Shown in pieces: positions 21,660 to 34,984 of a stretch of DNA of 64,000 bases. Origin of the DNA: Microcebus murinus (Eukaryota; Chordata; Mammalia; Primates; Cheirogaleidae); contig NC_134112.1 in assembly GCF_040939455.1 (NCBI RefSeq), forward strand, positions 17,758,501-17,822,500, given 5' to 3'. Below the pieces are notes generated by a model. That model ran no database searches. It was not told where the DNA came from and saw nothing but the letters and a program-made list of their open reading frames with translations. Position numbers and translations under genes: made by a program. Position 1 is the first letter of the stretch; each line of letters begins with the position of its first letter.

Positions 21660-23880
21660 CTCTCTGACCTATCCGTTCCTTAACTTTATCTTTGTGATGT
21701 CCACCTCCTTCTGCCCCAGATTCTCCATAGGACAGGCAACCACACCTTAGTTTTCACCATCACCCACAACTTCTCCACATCAGAGACTCGAACTTGAAAA
21801 GTTTCCTCTGACCACCACCTTCTCTCTCTCCTATAACCTCACTCCTTCTAGCCCACTCTTCACACATTTAGATCCAGTCACTTTGCTCTTTCCCCATCCA
21901 CCAGGCTTGCTAGCCTCATGGGGACATCATCATAAGGCACCTTATGCGTCCCAGGGACAATTATTCCCACTGTGCTCTCACCTGGATCCCCATGACTCAT
22001 CTCACTGTTCTGTCATACCTGTTCTGCCAATTTCCAGTCCCAGTTAAGGTGGCCATCTGTATCTTCTTTTCCTTTTTCTTGGCAGCTGAACATTTCTGGA
22101 GAACGGAGCGTAACCAGGCTGATTGGATACTCTCAAATGTATTCTAGCCAATTTGTCTGGGAACTCAACAACACCCAGCATTCCTTTTCTCACCTCTCAT
22201 TGATTCCTTCTTTAAATACTCATACCTGTTGTTTTAATCCTCTGCACTCTCATTAAATTTCTATATCTACCTCTTTCACCCTCTATTGCCACCTATTTTA
22301 TGGAGAAGCTGGAGGTCATCTGATATGCATGACTTTCATCACCCATTCACCTTATCTTCCATCTAGTGTCTGAAGAATTATTTTGCTGATTCCCTTCTAA
22401 AGCCAGTGTTTCCATGCTCTTTTCCTTTCATGTGTCCTTCTTGACTTTGCTCCATCAGCCATCTACTACCCTTTTATTTTCTGGGCCTTCTTTCCATCCA
22501 GTCCCTCCCTGGTACTTGCATACCTTTTTTTCTCCTGCCCTAAGGAGACTCTCCCTTGACTGTGATTGCTACACATGATATTTCTGTCTCTATCCTTCTT
22601 CACCGACAAACTTTATCCATCTTGGTTTTTTCTCCCACTTGACCCTCAGCACCATCAGCCTATGAACGTCCTAAAGTCAAAAACTTCTTATACCTTCTGC
22701 TGAAAACAGAATTTGACATTGATCACCCCTTCCTCACTAGAACTCTCATCTCCACTGGAATCCATGGTACATTGTTCTGGCTCTCCTCCTGCTTTGCAGA
22801 CTGCTTCTGTTTAGTTTCCTTCCAGGATTCCTCTTCCCCCTTTAAAGCAAGTCTGTTAACTGTATAATATAAGATTTCTGAAGACTCAGTGTTCAGGCCT
22901 CTCCGTTTTGCTTCCCAACAATCCCTTGGTAATCTCGTCCTATTTTATGGCTCAATCTACCTCTCACCTTTGTGAAAATGACTCCCAGCTCTGTACCTCA
23001 GCCCTTGTCTGTCTTCCCTTAATGAGACCCTTATTCCTAAGTAAATGCTGAGTGTCCCATGCTGATATATTGCAGACACTTTAAACTCTGGTCTAAATTT
23101 AACTCATCATTTTTAACTCCTGTGCTTTGATCTTGGCTAATCAATCCAGTGGCCGGCTCCTTCCACCATTATCTTTCAAATCAATCTCCTCAGTTCACTA
23201 CTCTTCTTCAGAAACTCGTTAACTCTTGCTTAGACTATTGCAATAGCCTTCCAAATGGTCTCTCTGCTTTCAGTTTGTCTTTCCTCCAATTAGTAAAATA
23301 AAAGAAAATTAACTATGCCATTCACATGTTAAGTGCTTTCTTTGAATTTTACACTTCCAGCTCAAAGATTTCTATTTCCTACCCTTATCCTCCAGTCCTT
23401 CCCACCCCCTCCCCCTCATTCTGGCAGCCTGGTCTGTAACAAGTTCCCCAAACAGACCCTGTGCTCAGTTGCCTTTTCTTGGACTATTGTCTCTGTCTGT
23501 TGGCCTTCCTTCCAGATCAGCTTTTGCAAGGAAGGCCCAAGGTAGGCTAGAGTGAGGCCCTCGAACATTATTAAGAGCCTGTGATCAGGGACCTTCAAAG
23601 TTCAGTTCAAATCATTTTCTTTCAAAATTCTCTCTCCTCATCACCAAAGTCAGAAATAAAAGCCTCCCCACATTATCAAATACTTGGTTTATATCTGGAA
23701 CACAGAACTTAACCACAATCTACCTTGGCAGTCAAATATTTATTCCTCTTCTCCATTAGAGCATGCACTCTTGGAAGAGAGGGAAAGAGCCTAATTCATT
23801 TTTATATCCAACTCAATGAATGCACAAGATTCCTATTAATAAGGTTCTTTTTGTTTATTAAATTGTTGAATTCTATATCA
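21660..23880 (+). mobile_element. L2 LINE, long decayed ORF2 to 3' end
   Basis: About 2.2 kb of pyrimidine-rich sequence following L2 order: 'ctctgaccaccaccttctctctctcc', 'catcagcctatgaacgtcctaaagtcaaaaac', 'tgacattgatcaccccttcctc', 'ctcccagctctgtacctcagcccttgtct', 'ttagactattgcaatagccttccaaatggtctctctgc', and the 3' 'agagcatgcactcttggaagagagggaaagagcc'. Numerous stops and indels. The short frames within (21944-23598) are not genes. Confidence 0.75.
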
Positions 23881-24935
23881 AGGGTTGCCTTGATTTAATT
23901 TATAGAATTAAGGATCAAATTGAACATATTTTGAGGAGCAAGAGTTTTATTTTTTTCTCCCTCAATAATTTGGTCTTTATAGTAAGGTAAATTTTCCACT
24001 CACAATAGAACTTCTATGGTAGGAAATATTTAGTGGCCAAAAATTCATCATATTCATCATATCAAAATAAGCCACTGGCTAATATAACAAATAATATGTT
24101 AAAAGGAAGATACAGTGCAAGTGAAAGAATATATGCAAAAATCAGGGAAGCTTCTGATTATAATCGAAAGATAATGTATGTAAAATGTTGGTATAGAGTC
24201 AGTGCTTGATAAATGTTGCCTAATATTATACAGCAAGTAAAGTCACTAGAAAAAATAGTTTCCTTTTTCCATGTAGTCTACATAGTTTTGTGTTACAGTT
24301 AATATTAACTTTGAACTACATTCACTTTATGAGTCAGAGTCAGATATATCTTTTCATAATTTCAAATGCAAGTAACAAAGAGTGAGGCATGTGATAAAAT
24401 AGCATGATGTAATTAACCATGTGCACTATTGATGAGGACTTGGCTTCTCTCTGTACTACTTGATATTCAGCGAAATAAATAATGGTGATAATTGTCACAT
24501 TCCTAACAAAGACATCTGCTAAACCAGGCAACTCAAGCAAAGCTGTTTGCTACTGACAGCTTGCTTCAAATGTGAATGTTGCCATTAAGAAAAAATAGCG
24601 TTTCTGTATTTATCACATTACCTAATATGTTGTGTTGGCAATATTTCATCTGGGGACCAAAAGACCTATGCCTGATAGTTAAATTCAGTAATTAAACTTC
24701 TATATTTGCATAATGGACTATTTTAAGATCTTTAATATTTTGTTGTGTTAATATAAATCTGATATATCTACATGATAAAAAATCCCACAGTTCAGAATAG
24801 TATCAACTGAAGGGTAAAATCTTTCTTTCCATTCTCTCTACCCTTATTCCTCCTCCCTAGAGATTACCTTTTGAATCACACACTATGTAAAAAGCACACA
24901 AAATTATAATAAAAACCAACCAACTCCACCTTATT
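23881..24935. other. intergenic, AT-rich unique
   Basis: No gene. Short direct echoes such as 'attcatcatattcatcatatc' near 24043. Nothing else supported. Confidence 0.45.
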
Positions 24936-24938
24936 ATA

Positions 24939-25262
24939 TATTTTTTTGAGACAGTGTCTCGCTCTGTTGCTCAGGCTAGAGTGCCATGGCATCAGCCTAG
25001 CTCACAGCAACCTCAAACTCCTGTGCTCAAGTGATCCTCCTGCCTCAGCCTCCCAAGTAGCTGGGGCTATAGGCATGCACCACCATGCCTGGTTAATTTT
25101 TTCTATATATTTTGAGTTGTCCAGCTAATTTCTTTCTATTTTTAGTAGAAGGATGGGTCTCGTTCTTGCTTAGGCTGGTCTCAAACTCTTGAGCTCAAAT
25201 GATCTATCCATCTCGGCCTCCCAGAGAGCTAGGATTACAGGCCTGAGCCACTGCGCCGGGCT
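24939..25262 (-). repeat. Alu SINE, antisense, with TSD
   Basis: Full antisense dimer from a T-rich head to 'gattacaggcctgagccactgcgccgggc', with the extra 'tatatattttgagttgtccagctaatttcttt' middle that I link to strepsirrhine Alus. TCCACCTTA at 24925-24933 is repeated at 25263-25271, consistent with a target duplication. Confidence 0.92.
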
Positions 25263-25844
25263 TCCACCTTAATTTAGATGTGACCTTTAACTTCAGAAAA
25301 TCCCAATGTTGCATGATGCCAAAAGACAAATCATTAACATCTTTTGATTTGTCTTTATTTGTCAATTAATATCCTAATAAAATAAAATCTCTGTTTTGGA
25401 GTAATATTCCAAAGGATTTGGAAGAATGACAGCTTTACTCTCTATCCCTTCATCTAATGACTGATCACCAAGAAGTACCTGAAGCAGTGTTACCGTTAGG
25501 CCAGGGTGACAAAGTTCCCTGACCCTGAGCCCCAAACTTTTGAGGCCTCTACTCTGGCCTTCCTCATTTGGGGTAACCAAGACAGAGGAATTCCCCGCTC
25601 ACATGGCCCAAGCAACTTGCATGGCTTCTTCCCCACTGCTATCCTCCCAAGGATGGGTGGCTATATCTTCTAACACTTGTATTACTTCTTAAATATAAAG
25701 ATATTGGGCCTCAGGTTCAGAGCCTTCAGGAAACTACAGCATTTAATAATATTATATTATTTTCACTGCATTTATTTAGGAGATAACTTTCTATTTCTGG
25801 CAAATAATGCTGGTTTTCCATTTATACTTGTGATGTAAAGGTTT

Positions 25845-25980
25845 TTTTATTCATTTATTCACTCAACAATATTTACTGAGTACCTCTGTGTGCCAGGCAT
25901 TGTTCAATGAATTTGTGGAAAAAACATAGGGGAGTAAACAAAAACTCCTGTCCTGAGGACCTTACAACATAGCTTATTAT
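25845..25980 (-). repeat. L2 3' end, antisense
   Basis: 'ttattcatttattcactcaacaatatttactgagtacctctgtgtgccaggcattgttc' followed by 'ctcctgtcctgaggaccttacaa' is the antisense L2 3' end. Confidence 0.75.
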
Positions 25981-26079
25981 TTTGCTTAATTATTATTTTT
26001 TAAGTTTAAAAAATGGGTTCAATTTTAAATTAGTAAGTAAATAATGATGCAGATGATAGCAGTATTGAGTACAGGTGGG

Positions 26080-26255
26080 AGATAGTGTAGAGGAGAAATG
26101 ACGATGAACATTGCATCAAATTGGCTAAGTGTTAATCCTGGTTCCGCCACCTCAGTTCTTGACTTTGAGTAAGTTGCTTACTTATTTGTGCCTCATTTTT
26201 CTCCCCTATAATATATTGTGAGAATTCAGTAAATGCTGACTGTTGTTTTGGTATC
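26080..26255 (+). repeat. MIR SINE
   Basis: 'taatcctggttccgccacctcagttcttgactttgagtaagttgcttactta' and 'cctcatttttctcccctataat' match the MIR core. Confidence 0.65.
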
Positions 26256-26339
26256 ATTATTATTGCAGAGATTGTCAAAAATCCTGAAATTGATATTCAA
26301 ATAACTGAGTTTGGAGAAATATTGGAATAGGGTCTGGGC

Positions 26340-27375
26340 TTACTTTTCTTTTTAACTTTTTATTTTGAAATAATTTTAGACTTATAGAAAGTTCACAGAA
26401 CTAGATCAGAGAGGTCCTGTGTACCCTTCACCCTGCTTCCACTAATGTTAACATTTTATAAACCATAGTACAATTATCTAAACTAAGAAATTAGCATTGG
26501 TATAATACCATTATTAACTAAAACTACAGACTTTATTTGGATTGTCCTGTTTTTCCTTAATGTCATTTTTCTTTCCAAGATCCCACATTGCATCTAGTTG
26601 TTACATCTTCTTAGTCTCCAACCGTGTAGACTGTTACTCAGTCTCTCCTTGTCTTTCATGACCTCAACACTTCTGAAGAATACTGGACAAGTTTTTGTAG
26701 AATGTTCCTCAATTGTTCTACGTCTGATGTTTTCTCATGATTAAATTGAGCTTGTGCATTTTTGACAAGAGTACACAGAAGTGATGTGCCCGTCTCAGGA
26801 CCTCATGATCAGGGGGTTCATGATATTGATATGTCTTATTACTAGTGATGTTGCCAGGTTTCTCCACTACAAAATTACTATTTTTACCCTTGTAATTAAT
26901 ACGTATCTTGGGGGAGATATAGTGAGATTGTGGAAATATCCTGTTTCTGTTCTAATGATTGTAAGCATCTGTTGATGGATTTTGCCTGCAACACATATTA
27001 CTGTGGTGTTCTGTTTTTAATTTTCTGTTTCTCTTATTTCTTCCACATTTATTAATTGGAATTTTATGTAAACTAGACTATCTCTTCTCCCCTATTAGCT
27101 TTTAAAAATTCAAGCATTTGTTAATATCAGTATGAATTCATGAAGGTTTATTTTATTATGTAGATTATAATTTAATGCTACTGTTATTTACCTCTTGCTC
27201 AAATTGTTCCAGCTTTGGCTACTAACAGCTCTTTCTGGCTGGCCCCTATGTCTTTTTGATGTGTTCTCATTATTTTTTGAGCACTTCCTTACTTTTCTTT
27301 GGCACCACGATATGCTCCAGACTCACCTTGTATTTTCCCTGTCCTAGCCCTGCAATCGACCACTTCTTCAAAGGA
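26340..27375 (-). mobile_element. L1M, antisense, about 1 kb
   Basis: Antisense order: 'actttttattttgaaataattttagacttatagaaag', 'cctgtgtacccttcaccctgcttccac', 'tggattttgcctgcaacacatattactgtggtgttctg', 'cattattttttgagcacttccttactttt', 'ccctgtcctagccctgcaatcgaccacttcttcaaagga'. This is an old L1 3' region. An A-rich low-complexity stretch follows to about 27480. Confidence 0.7.
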
Positions 27376-27649
27376 CTTAAACAAAACAAAACAAAATTTT
27401 ACAATATAAAAATTAAAAATTTTAAAAACATAAAATTTAAAATTAAAACTTTAATTAAAAATAAAAAAAAACAACAACCACAAGACAAAATTGAACATAG
27501 TAGAAAGTGGCATAACTTTTTTCTTAAGATTTGACTGATACTTAAATTACAATTTTCCTCTCAGTGCTAGGTTTCCAGAACTTATCAGATGATCTAGACA
27601 TTATATCATGGGGCAGTGGAGGGATGTTATGTTTTGATATAATTCACAG

Positions 27650-27855
27650 CGTGAAAGTTAAGAGCATACAGTCTAGAGTCAGATTGGCTGGGCTCAAATC
27701 CTAGCTCCACCACTTACTTGTTGTGTAACATCAGGCAAGTAAGTTCCTTAACTTCTCCTGGATTCAGTTTCCTCATGAGTAAAAATGAGGCTAATAAAAA
27801 TGAGGTAAAGTATTTAGAAGAGTTTCTGGCACATAATAGGCATAAAATGTTACCA
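27650..27855 (+). repeat. MIR SINE
   Basis: Nearly complete: 'gattggctgggctcaaatcctagctccaccacttacttgttgtgtaac', 'cagtttcctcatgagtaaaaatgagg', 'ggcacataataggcataaa'. Confidence 0.88.
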
Positions 27856-27884
27856 CCAGTTTATAGTGCTCTTTAAATCTTACA

Positions 27885-28060
27885 AAGAACTTTCAATTAT
27901 ATTAGCTCATTTTTATCACATAATAGCACTTAGTGTATTAATATTTCAAACTTACAGATAAAGAAGCTAAGGCTTAGAAAGGTTAAGTGACGTTCCAAGA
28001 TCATATTGCTTAAAAGTGGACAAAGGCAAGACTCATACCTCAATCATCCAGCTATAACTA
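27885..28060 (-). repeat. MIR SINE, antisense
   Basis: 'acttacagataaagaagctaaggcttagaaaggttaagtgacgttccaagatcatattgc' is the antisense MIR core. It lies tail-to-tail with the MIR at 27650. Confidence 0.75.
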
Positions 28061-28499
28061 TGGGTAGGAATATAAGCACCAACTGTGGAGTAGAACACTA
28101 AAATATGAAAACATTAAAAACACTAATGTGACAAAATTGCCCACTAACAAACTACTTAAGAATTCATAGTATCAGAACTTCAACAAGGTCTTTAACTGAA
28201 TCCATCTGGATTTCTTAACTTGATCTATGGCACCAGCTTCAAAGAGTGCCAACGACACTCAGATATATTTATGCAAAATTGTATATATGTGGTTTTCTTT
28301 TCTGGGAAAAAATGTTCATATGTTTCATCAGATTTTTCTAAGGGGTTTATAAGCCCCAGGAAGTTAAGAACATTGGCGGGACTTCCTGAGTTCTCTAATA
28401 AGCTAGTTACTTGGAGTGGTTATTATTTGGATGTTTATTTGAAGAGACAGGTAGGCTGCAATTCTTACCTTGATGGAGAGATAACTAATTTTTTTTTCT

Positions 28500-28690
28500 T
28501 ACCTCTTTTTAAACTTTTTGTTATATAATTTTCCAACATTCACAGAAATGCAACCTCATAAGCCAATCACTCAGCTTCAAAAGTGTTCAATATAGCCAAT
28601 CTTGCTTCATTAATAACCCCCAAATAATACACATTCCCTTTGGATTATTTAATAAAATACAACATCATTTCATTTTTTCCTGAAGATATT
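28500..28690 (-). mobile_element. L1M 3'-end fragment, antisense
   Basis: 'aattttccaacattcacagaaatg', 'caatcactcagcttcaaaagtgttcaatatagccaatcttgcttcatt' follow the same old L1 3' end seen at 20541. Confidence 0.55.
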
Positions 28691-28754
28691 CAAGATTGTC
28701 ATACAACTAAATCTCAATATAATCCCAATGTACTATAGAGAACCAGTCGTAAAG

Positions 28755-28860
28755 TCTGTTATTTGTTCAATCATCCATTCGTTCAACAAAATTACTTGAT
28801 ACTGCATATTGCAAGGTTCTATAGGAAACACAGGTATAAGTAAGATTTTCATTAACCTTA
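28755..28860 (-). repeat. L2 3' end, antisense
   Basis: 'ttcaatcatccattcgttcaacaaaattacttgatactgc' and 'aacacaggtataagtaagat' match the antisense L2 tail. Confidence 0.6.
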
Positions 28861-28929
28861 AGAAATAAAAATACCACATCACACACTACCTTTTAAAGTT
28901 CTAAGATTCAGTCCCTTAGATGACTTAAA

Positions 28930-30225
28930 AATTGTTCAAGGCCAAAAGTTAGGATTCATCTTTGATTTCTTACTTTCTCTCAGCAACCCCTCTTCCCTCA
29001 GCAACCCCTCTTCCCTAGCAAATCCATCAGCAAATCCAATCACCTGCATCTCCAAAATATATACCAAATTTCTCCATTTCTCATCTCAGTTGCTTTACCT
29101 TAGTCCTAGCCACCACCAGCTTTCTGTTGGATTACTGAAGAGTCTTCCAATTGGTTTTTGTGTGTTCACTCTTGCCTGTCTGTTTTTCCATTGCCTTTCC
29201 AGGGAGACAGAAACAAAAACATTGAAAACAACATAAATGCCCACCAACCAAAGAATGAATAAATTGGGATATGTCAATACAAGAGAACACCAAATAGCTT
29301 CTAAAAATTAATGAATAAGAGCTCTCTACACCAGCCTGGATAAATCTCATAATACTGAGCATTAAAAAGCAAGTACAGAAGAATATATCCAGTATGGTAC
29401 CATTCATGTAAAGTTTGAAAACATGCAAGGTAGTGTTAAATACTGTTTATAGATGCATATGAGTATGTGTGGTAAAAGCACAAAAACATGCATGGGAATT
29501 ACAAGCATAAACTTCAGAATAGTGGTTACCTTTAAAGAGGTAGGGAAATAGGACTGAGAAGGGTACCATGGGGATTTTAACTGAACCTAATTTCTTGACT
29601 TATTCATTTTCTTGTTATCGATGCATTCTTGGATGCTTGGAATATTTTATAATTAAAATAAAATACATAAAATCAAATCACAGCCACTTACTCATGTAAA
29701 TTCTCCAATGGTTTTTCATTTTTCTTAAAAGGAAATCCAGACGTCTCATGGAGCTACAGTAGGTTCTGTATGATCTGGTCCCTGCCTGCCTCTACAAAGC
29801 TCATCTCTTCTCCTCTCCCCATCAGTGACCGTAGTTTGACCTTACTGACCTGTTTTTCTGTTCCTTGAAGATGTCAAGCTTGTCCCAGCCTCAGGAACTT
29901 TGCACTAGCACTTGCTGCTACCCCAAGAACATCCCCCAGTATATTCGTTCATTGGCTTCTCATTGTTTGGTCTCAGCTCAAACAAGGATTGCCTTGACCA
30001 TCTTATGTAAAATAGTCCCTACCAAGTCTGTCTTTCTCTACGCATCACTGTTACATACCCTTCATAGCTCTAATTACCCTTGAAGGACTCTTGTTTGTTT
30101 ATTAACTGACCTCTCCTACTGGAACATGAGCTCCTTCTCTGTCTTTCCTTCCCATTGCTATATTCCTGGCAATTGCAACAGCACCTCATGCATAGGAAGC
30201 ACTCAGGAAATATTTGCTGAATGAG
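28930..30225 (+). mobile_element. L2 LINE split by an L1 fragment
   Basis: Left part (to about 29170): 'ttaggattcatctttgatttctta', 'agcaaatccatcagcaaatcc', 'tctccaaaatatataccaa', 'tggattactgaagagtcttccaattgg'. Right part (from about 29690): 'tctccaatggtttttcat', 'tgatctggtccctgcctgcctctac', 'caggaactttgcactagcac', ending 'catgcataggaagcactcaggaaatatttgctgaatgag'. The parts are collinear, so the L1 end between them inserted later. Confidence 0.78.
29195..29665 (+). mobile_element. L1M 3' end nested in L2
   Basis: 'aacaacataaatgcccaccaaccaaagaatgaataaatt', 'ccagtatggtaccattcatgtaaagt', 'cagaatagtggttacctttaaagagg', ending 'tggaatattttataattaaaataaaa' with an A-rich tail. Confidence 0.75.
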
Positions 30226-30229
30226 CGAA

Positions 30230-33200
30230 TTTATTCTTACTCTGAATAAACAGAGAAATCTCCCTAGACTTCCTTTTGTCAAAGAACCTAGGAATCTAAA
30301 CTACTTTTTCCCCCAGATGTCTCAGGTTTTCTTTACCATGATCTTCATCAAAGGATAATAAATCCAACTGGTATTTTGATGATAGGCACTGATATTAGAT
30401 CCTTTTCATTGTCTTTAATGTGGACTATAAAACTGGGTGATTTGATTAGTCTGTGTGTACTTGAATGTACTGTTACGAGTCCATTGCTGGCCCATGTTGC
30501 ACTATCTTCTACTTTCTCTAAAATGCTAATCTGGAAATGTATAAACTATCAGTTCCTTTTTAGAATATAAGAGTAATCTTAAGGGCATTCTGACATATTT
30601 TTCCTTGTCCTAAGTAGAACTATGAATTGTTATTGATACTGTATAATGTTCTTAAAACATACAATAATCCTTAGTGAATTCAACTTTGGCCTTTTGTAGA
30701 TAATGGAGATTCTTTTGTTAGGAAGGTCCCTTTGATTAACAGTGATTTCTCTAAGGACTGGCTCTGCCTTGCTGAGACTGCTCTGAGATAACCCTGGCTT
30801 GTGATGCATAGCTAACTTAATTAGTTTTCCTCTGGATGTTACTTCAAATCTTTATTTTTCAAATAAAAGTATTTTTTTAACAATTGAATCTATGCTGCAC
30901 ATTTCTTGACTTCATCACTTAATTCGATAGCAATTCAAAAAATCTCCCAAAGTATATAAGTTTGATCTTTAGGTTGAAGATAAACATATATGCTTTTCTT
31001 CTTTCTGCCTAGGCCTAGCTTGCCAGCTAAAAACAGAGCATATGTCTTACATTAGCGAATCTTATCAGGCTCTGAAGATGTACTCCCATTTCCTGTTCAT
31101 ACCACGCTTACGTGCGGTGGAGCTAAATTATAATCATAGCTGCTATGCTATTTTTAAAATGCAGTTACAGTTTGAGTTCCTGGCTGCTTTAGAACTATGA
31201 CCATCTTGCCATTTCTCCCTAAAGGTGCTATTTTACAGTATGTGTATGACTGAAATAAGAAACATCTTTATGTTAACATACTTCCAGAAACAAACAAACC
31301 TTGCTACCTTGCTGGGAAGTTTATTTGGTAAATGAGATACGCAAGAAGTTTCTGTGGAAATTCAATAAAGTGATTTGATGCCTAAATTGAATTCATTTAA
31401 GAGAGAGATGAATGGAAAAAGTTAATCTAATGAGCTAATGAATAAACAACAATCTTGTTTTGGAATTAAATGATATATCATTTTAAATCAAGTAAAGCAG
31501 AGATTTGAGGTTTAGCAGTTACTTAATCTGGGGGAAAAAGTAGCTTGTGTAGTGGAGTTTGCTTGTTTGTTGTTGGTGGGAATTGTTGTTTTTTGTTTGC
31601 TTGCTCACAATATCTGACTTGGCTGCTTACAATTATTAAATTACCTAGATAATTTTGTGCTATCTAGATACAGCCATCATCTGTTATTGGTTTTCATGTA
31701 CAAAGGTTTGGGAGTAAATAATATTCAGAAGAGTCCTCCTCCTGGTTTCATAATTCAATGTAGAGATAAAGTGCTCAAAGAAGAGGGAGAGGAGATTGAA
31801 GTCAAACTAGAAAAGAGACCTGGATTTTAGTTATTAATATTCTCACTCAACAGAAATTTTTATCTCTTAGAATATAAATGGGCACAGATAAAAAGGTAGG
31901 TCAGGAAGCCACAGAATAAATCTTTCAACTGTTTGCCTCGAGAAGCCTTACTGAAGTTATTTTTCATATGTTACAATTCTAACGTTCCTCTTCAGAGCCC
32001 TAATTTTGGCATCAAGAACTTGGATCACTTGGGTTCAAACATCTGTTGTTTCTGGATGGCTTTAAAATTCCATTGCAAGCTCAAAAATGCTCAAATTGCA
32101 AGGCACGTCCTTATGAGAAGTATCTATTTGGTGTATGTTTGCCCTTTTCTCTCACGAATCTTCCACGAACACTTCATTTGGACCTTCAATTTCTGTTCTG
32201 TTTCTCTCTATGTAGTAGTACCATAACACATTTCTTCCACTCAGATTCCAATTTCAAAGACACAATTTTAGGCATGGAATGCCTTTCCCTTCTAAGTTTA
32301 TTCTTTATGTGTTTGGAATGCTCTGGAATGTATGTAAATACTTTCTCAAAGTCTGGACTCACTGTGTTTTCCCTCTTGTACTTGCTATAGCCTGATTGCT
32401 CTATACCAATGTCTGTGAGAACTTTGCAAATTCTAGCAAGATTTTTTGGAAAAAAAGATAATTGCAATCAGATACCCCTTAAAGGGCAAATGTAGTACAA
32501 ATGAACTTCTTCTTTTTCTGAGAAATATCCATGTCAGAGCTTTTACCATTCCATGTAGCACCCCAACTAGGAGATGCAGGCTGCAAATGAAGTAGCAGAA
32601 TAAATTTCTTCATTTTGAAAAAACAATCTTTGATGAAAAGATAATGAGGGAGGTCCAGCTCTTAACACTCTTCCACCAAGCTACTGACCTTCCTAGCTCT
32701 GCACTCTCCCAAATTTTTTGAACACACTTACAAATAAAGATGGATAGACATTTATGAAAAGTAGAATTTTGGTGGGGCGACCACTCCTTTGCCAATGTGA
32801 CTGGAGTTTGTGGTCACTTAAAAACTGCTGGAAGATTAGATAATGATAGAGTGATTTCAACCCTTCAAAGATGAGTCTTGGCATTGATTCCACCCTCCCC
32901 CCAAGTCATGTATATAAAGAAAACAGTTTGGGAGATTTTTCTCTTTTTGTATACAAACTTTGTGTTTTCTCTCTCAACTCGATAATGATCATGTATGTTA
33001 ATACAGCTTGTACTATCTATCCTAAGAACTATCACGTATTAAGTGAATGATTTATAGGAAAACAAAATAAACCAAGAAGAGGTCTTGGCCTCCAAGGGCC
33101 CTGCAGTGCTCATGGTTAATTCTTGACTTGTCGGTATCTGTGCTCTTCTGATTGTAGCAGCCACCACTCTGGTGTCAGGGGGTGACGGCCAGAGGACTTC

Positions 33201-33625
33201 TAGTCCATGCGGCTCATTAACTCTAATCTTTCCTCAGCCCTCTGGCCCCTTTATCTCCAGATGCACATGCAAGTCTTATCCCCACCCCAGCCACTGACTT
33301 TTTGGACTGTTTTACCCCTTCAGTCTTGGCCCTGCTTTTCCACAGAAGTAGTTGTGATGTTTGGAAAGCTGCCTGTCTCCGAATATGCTCTGTGGTTTTC
33401 TCTTTTCTCCAAGTTCTTTTAAAGAGCATCACATACAAATTAAAAGTTTGCTCTTTTAAAGAAACCATTGCTATTCTTTGTCTGTTGTTTACCCTGAGAG
33501 GATAATATTAGGTGGCATTCTGTCATTTATTATTATATTTGTGAACCTTTTAAAACATCTTTGCTACTGGATTCCACGTTCCTTGACTGACTGAGCCATT
33601 TCATCTCTGTATTCCTGTGCTCATC
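30230..33625. other. intergenic, long mostly unique block
   Basis: About 3.4 kb without a clear young repeat; a weak L2-like antisense patch near 33045-33115. Overlapping frames at 31933-32467 and 33207-33505 have no domains or splice context. No gene supported. Confidence 0.5.
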
Positions 33626-33629
33626 GCTG

Positions 33630-33840
33630 AGAGCAACAGGGTTGAGAGCTTAGGCCCTGACATGAGGTCCACTTGTATTGGAGAGCTGTCTCTGCAACTG
33701 AGTAAGTGACAATTGGGCTATTGTTTAACTCTTGTAAGCCATGGTTAAATAAGATCATGTATGTGAACCACTGGGCAAGTGTTTTGTACAGAGTCATTAC
33801 TCAAAATGTTAGCTATTAGAAGTATGTATCTACATGTTGA
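33630..33840 (+). repeat. MIR SINE
   Basis: 'ttgagagcttaggccctgacatgaggtccacttgtattggagagctgtctctgcaactg' and 'aaataagatcatgtatgtgaacc' follow MIR. The microsatellite begins where its 3' end would be. Confidence 0.6.
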
Positions 33841-33843
33841 ATC

Positions 33844-33985
<142 letters not shown>

Positions 33986-34494
33986 GCCTGGGTAATGCTT
34001 TGATTCTCATAATTTCTGGAGTATGCATTTCTGTAGAAGAACCCAAGCAAGTCTCTGATGCAAATTATTTATGTTGATAGCACATGGCTATACAAACTAG
34101 TCAACCAAAATCTAAGTGGCAGCTGCTTCTAAACACTGCTTTTAAAATTAATAATAATCGGCATTTTCACATTCAAGTGACAAAATGTATTGATAGCCCC
34201 AGTCTGGGCAGAATCTGTGAGTCTGGAATGTGCCTAGTAGCAGGGCAAGGACCTTAGTCAGTGGCCTGGTGGCTAGAACATCAGACCCTGCTCTGCCTTT
34301 GAGTCTAGGACTGGCAAGGCTCTCTGGCAATGAATGTTCTCTGGATCATGGAAACCTTGGAAGTGTGAGAGAGCTATGCATAGCTAAACATGTATGGGCG
34401 GGCAGAGGTACACAGAAATAGAGAGAAAAGCGAAGGAAGAGAGGGAGGAGAGGAGGCACGAAGCTGGAGTGGGAGCAAGAACCAGAGAAAAGCA

Positions 34495-34655
34495 GTAAGA
34501 TGCTACGTTCTGGATTCAAACAGACTGTTTTAAATCTTCATTTTCAAGCTATGTGATTCTGGGCACGTTACTTAACCTCTACAAATCTCGTTTCCCTTAT
34601 CTGTAAAAAGGACTAAAAAAAATTGCCTACTTCATATGGCTTTTGTGCTATTTTA
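34495..34655 (+). repeat. MIR SINE
   Basis: 'ctggattcaaacagactgttttaaatcttcattttcaagctatgtgattctgggcacgttacttaacctct' and 'cccttatctgtaaaaaggac' match MIR. Confidence 0.75.
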
Positions 34656-34984
34656 TAACTTTCTCATTTCATAACACATGGAAGACCCTTTCTCATATGT
34701 GGTATTTATTTGTGTTTGTTTGCTTATTTATCTACTTAGGTAGTTATTTGTTTTATTAGAAGGGAGAACTAGAGCCAGATGCATGTGGTTTCTTGCCAAT
34801 CTGGAAAGATTCTTATTGCTGTTTTAATGGGAACGATTGCAGACAGGTGATGCTGGGGGCTCTTTCTTTTCTAAAGGACTGAACCATGTTAAGAAATATT
34901 GATTTAATGGTTCAAACACCAAAACGGAAGTCCCAAGGCTGTCATCATCCATTCTTTTTCTCTACCCAAGTTCGTTAGGGCCAA

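Noticed and set aside
28981..29030. Short tandem phrases 'cagcaacccctcttccct' and 'agcaaatccatc'
   Set aside because: Local slippage duplication inside an L2; not a separate element.
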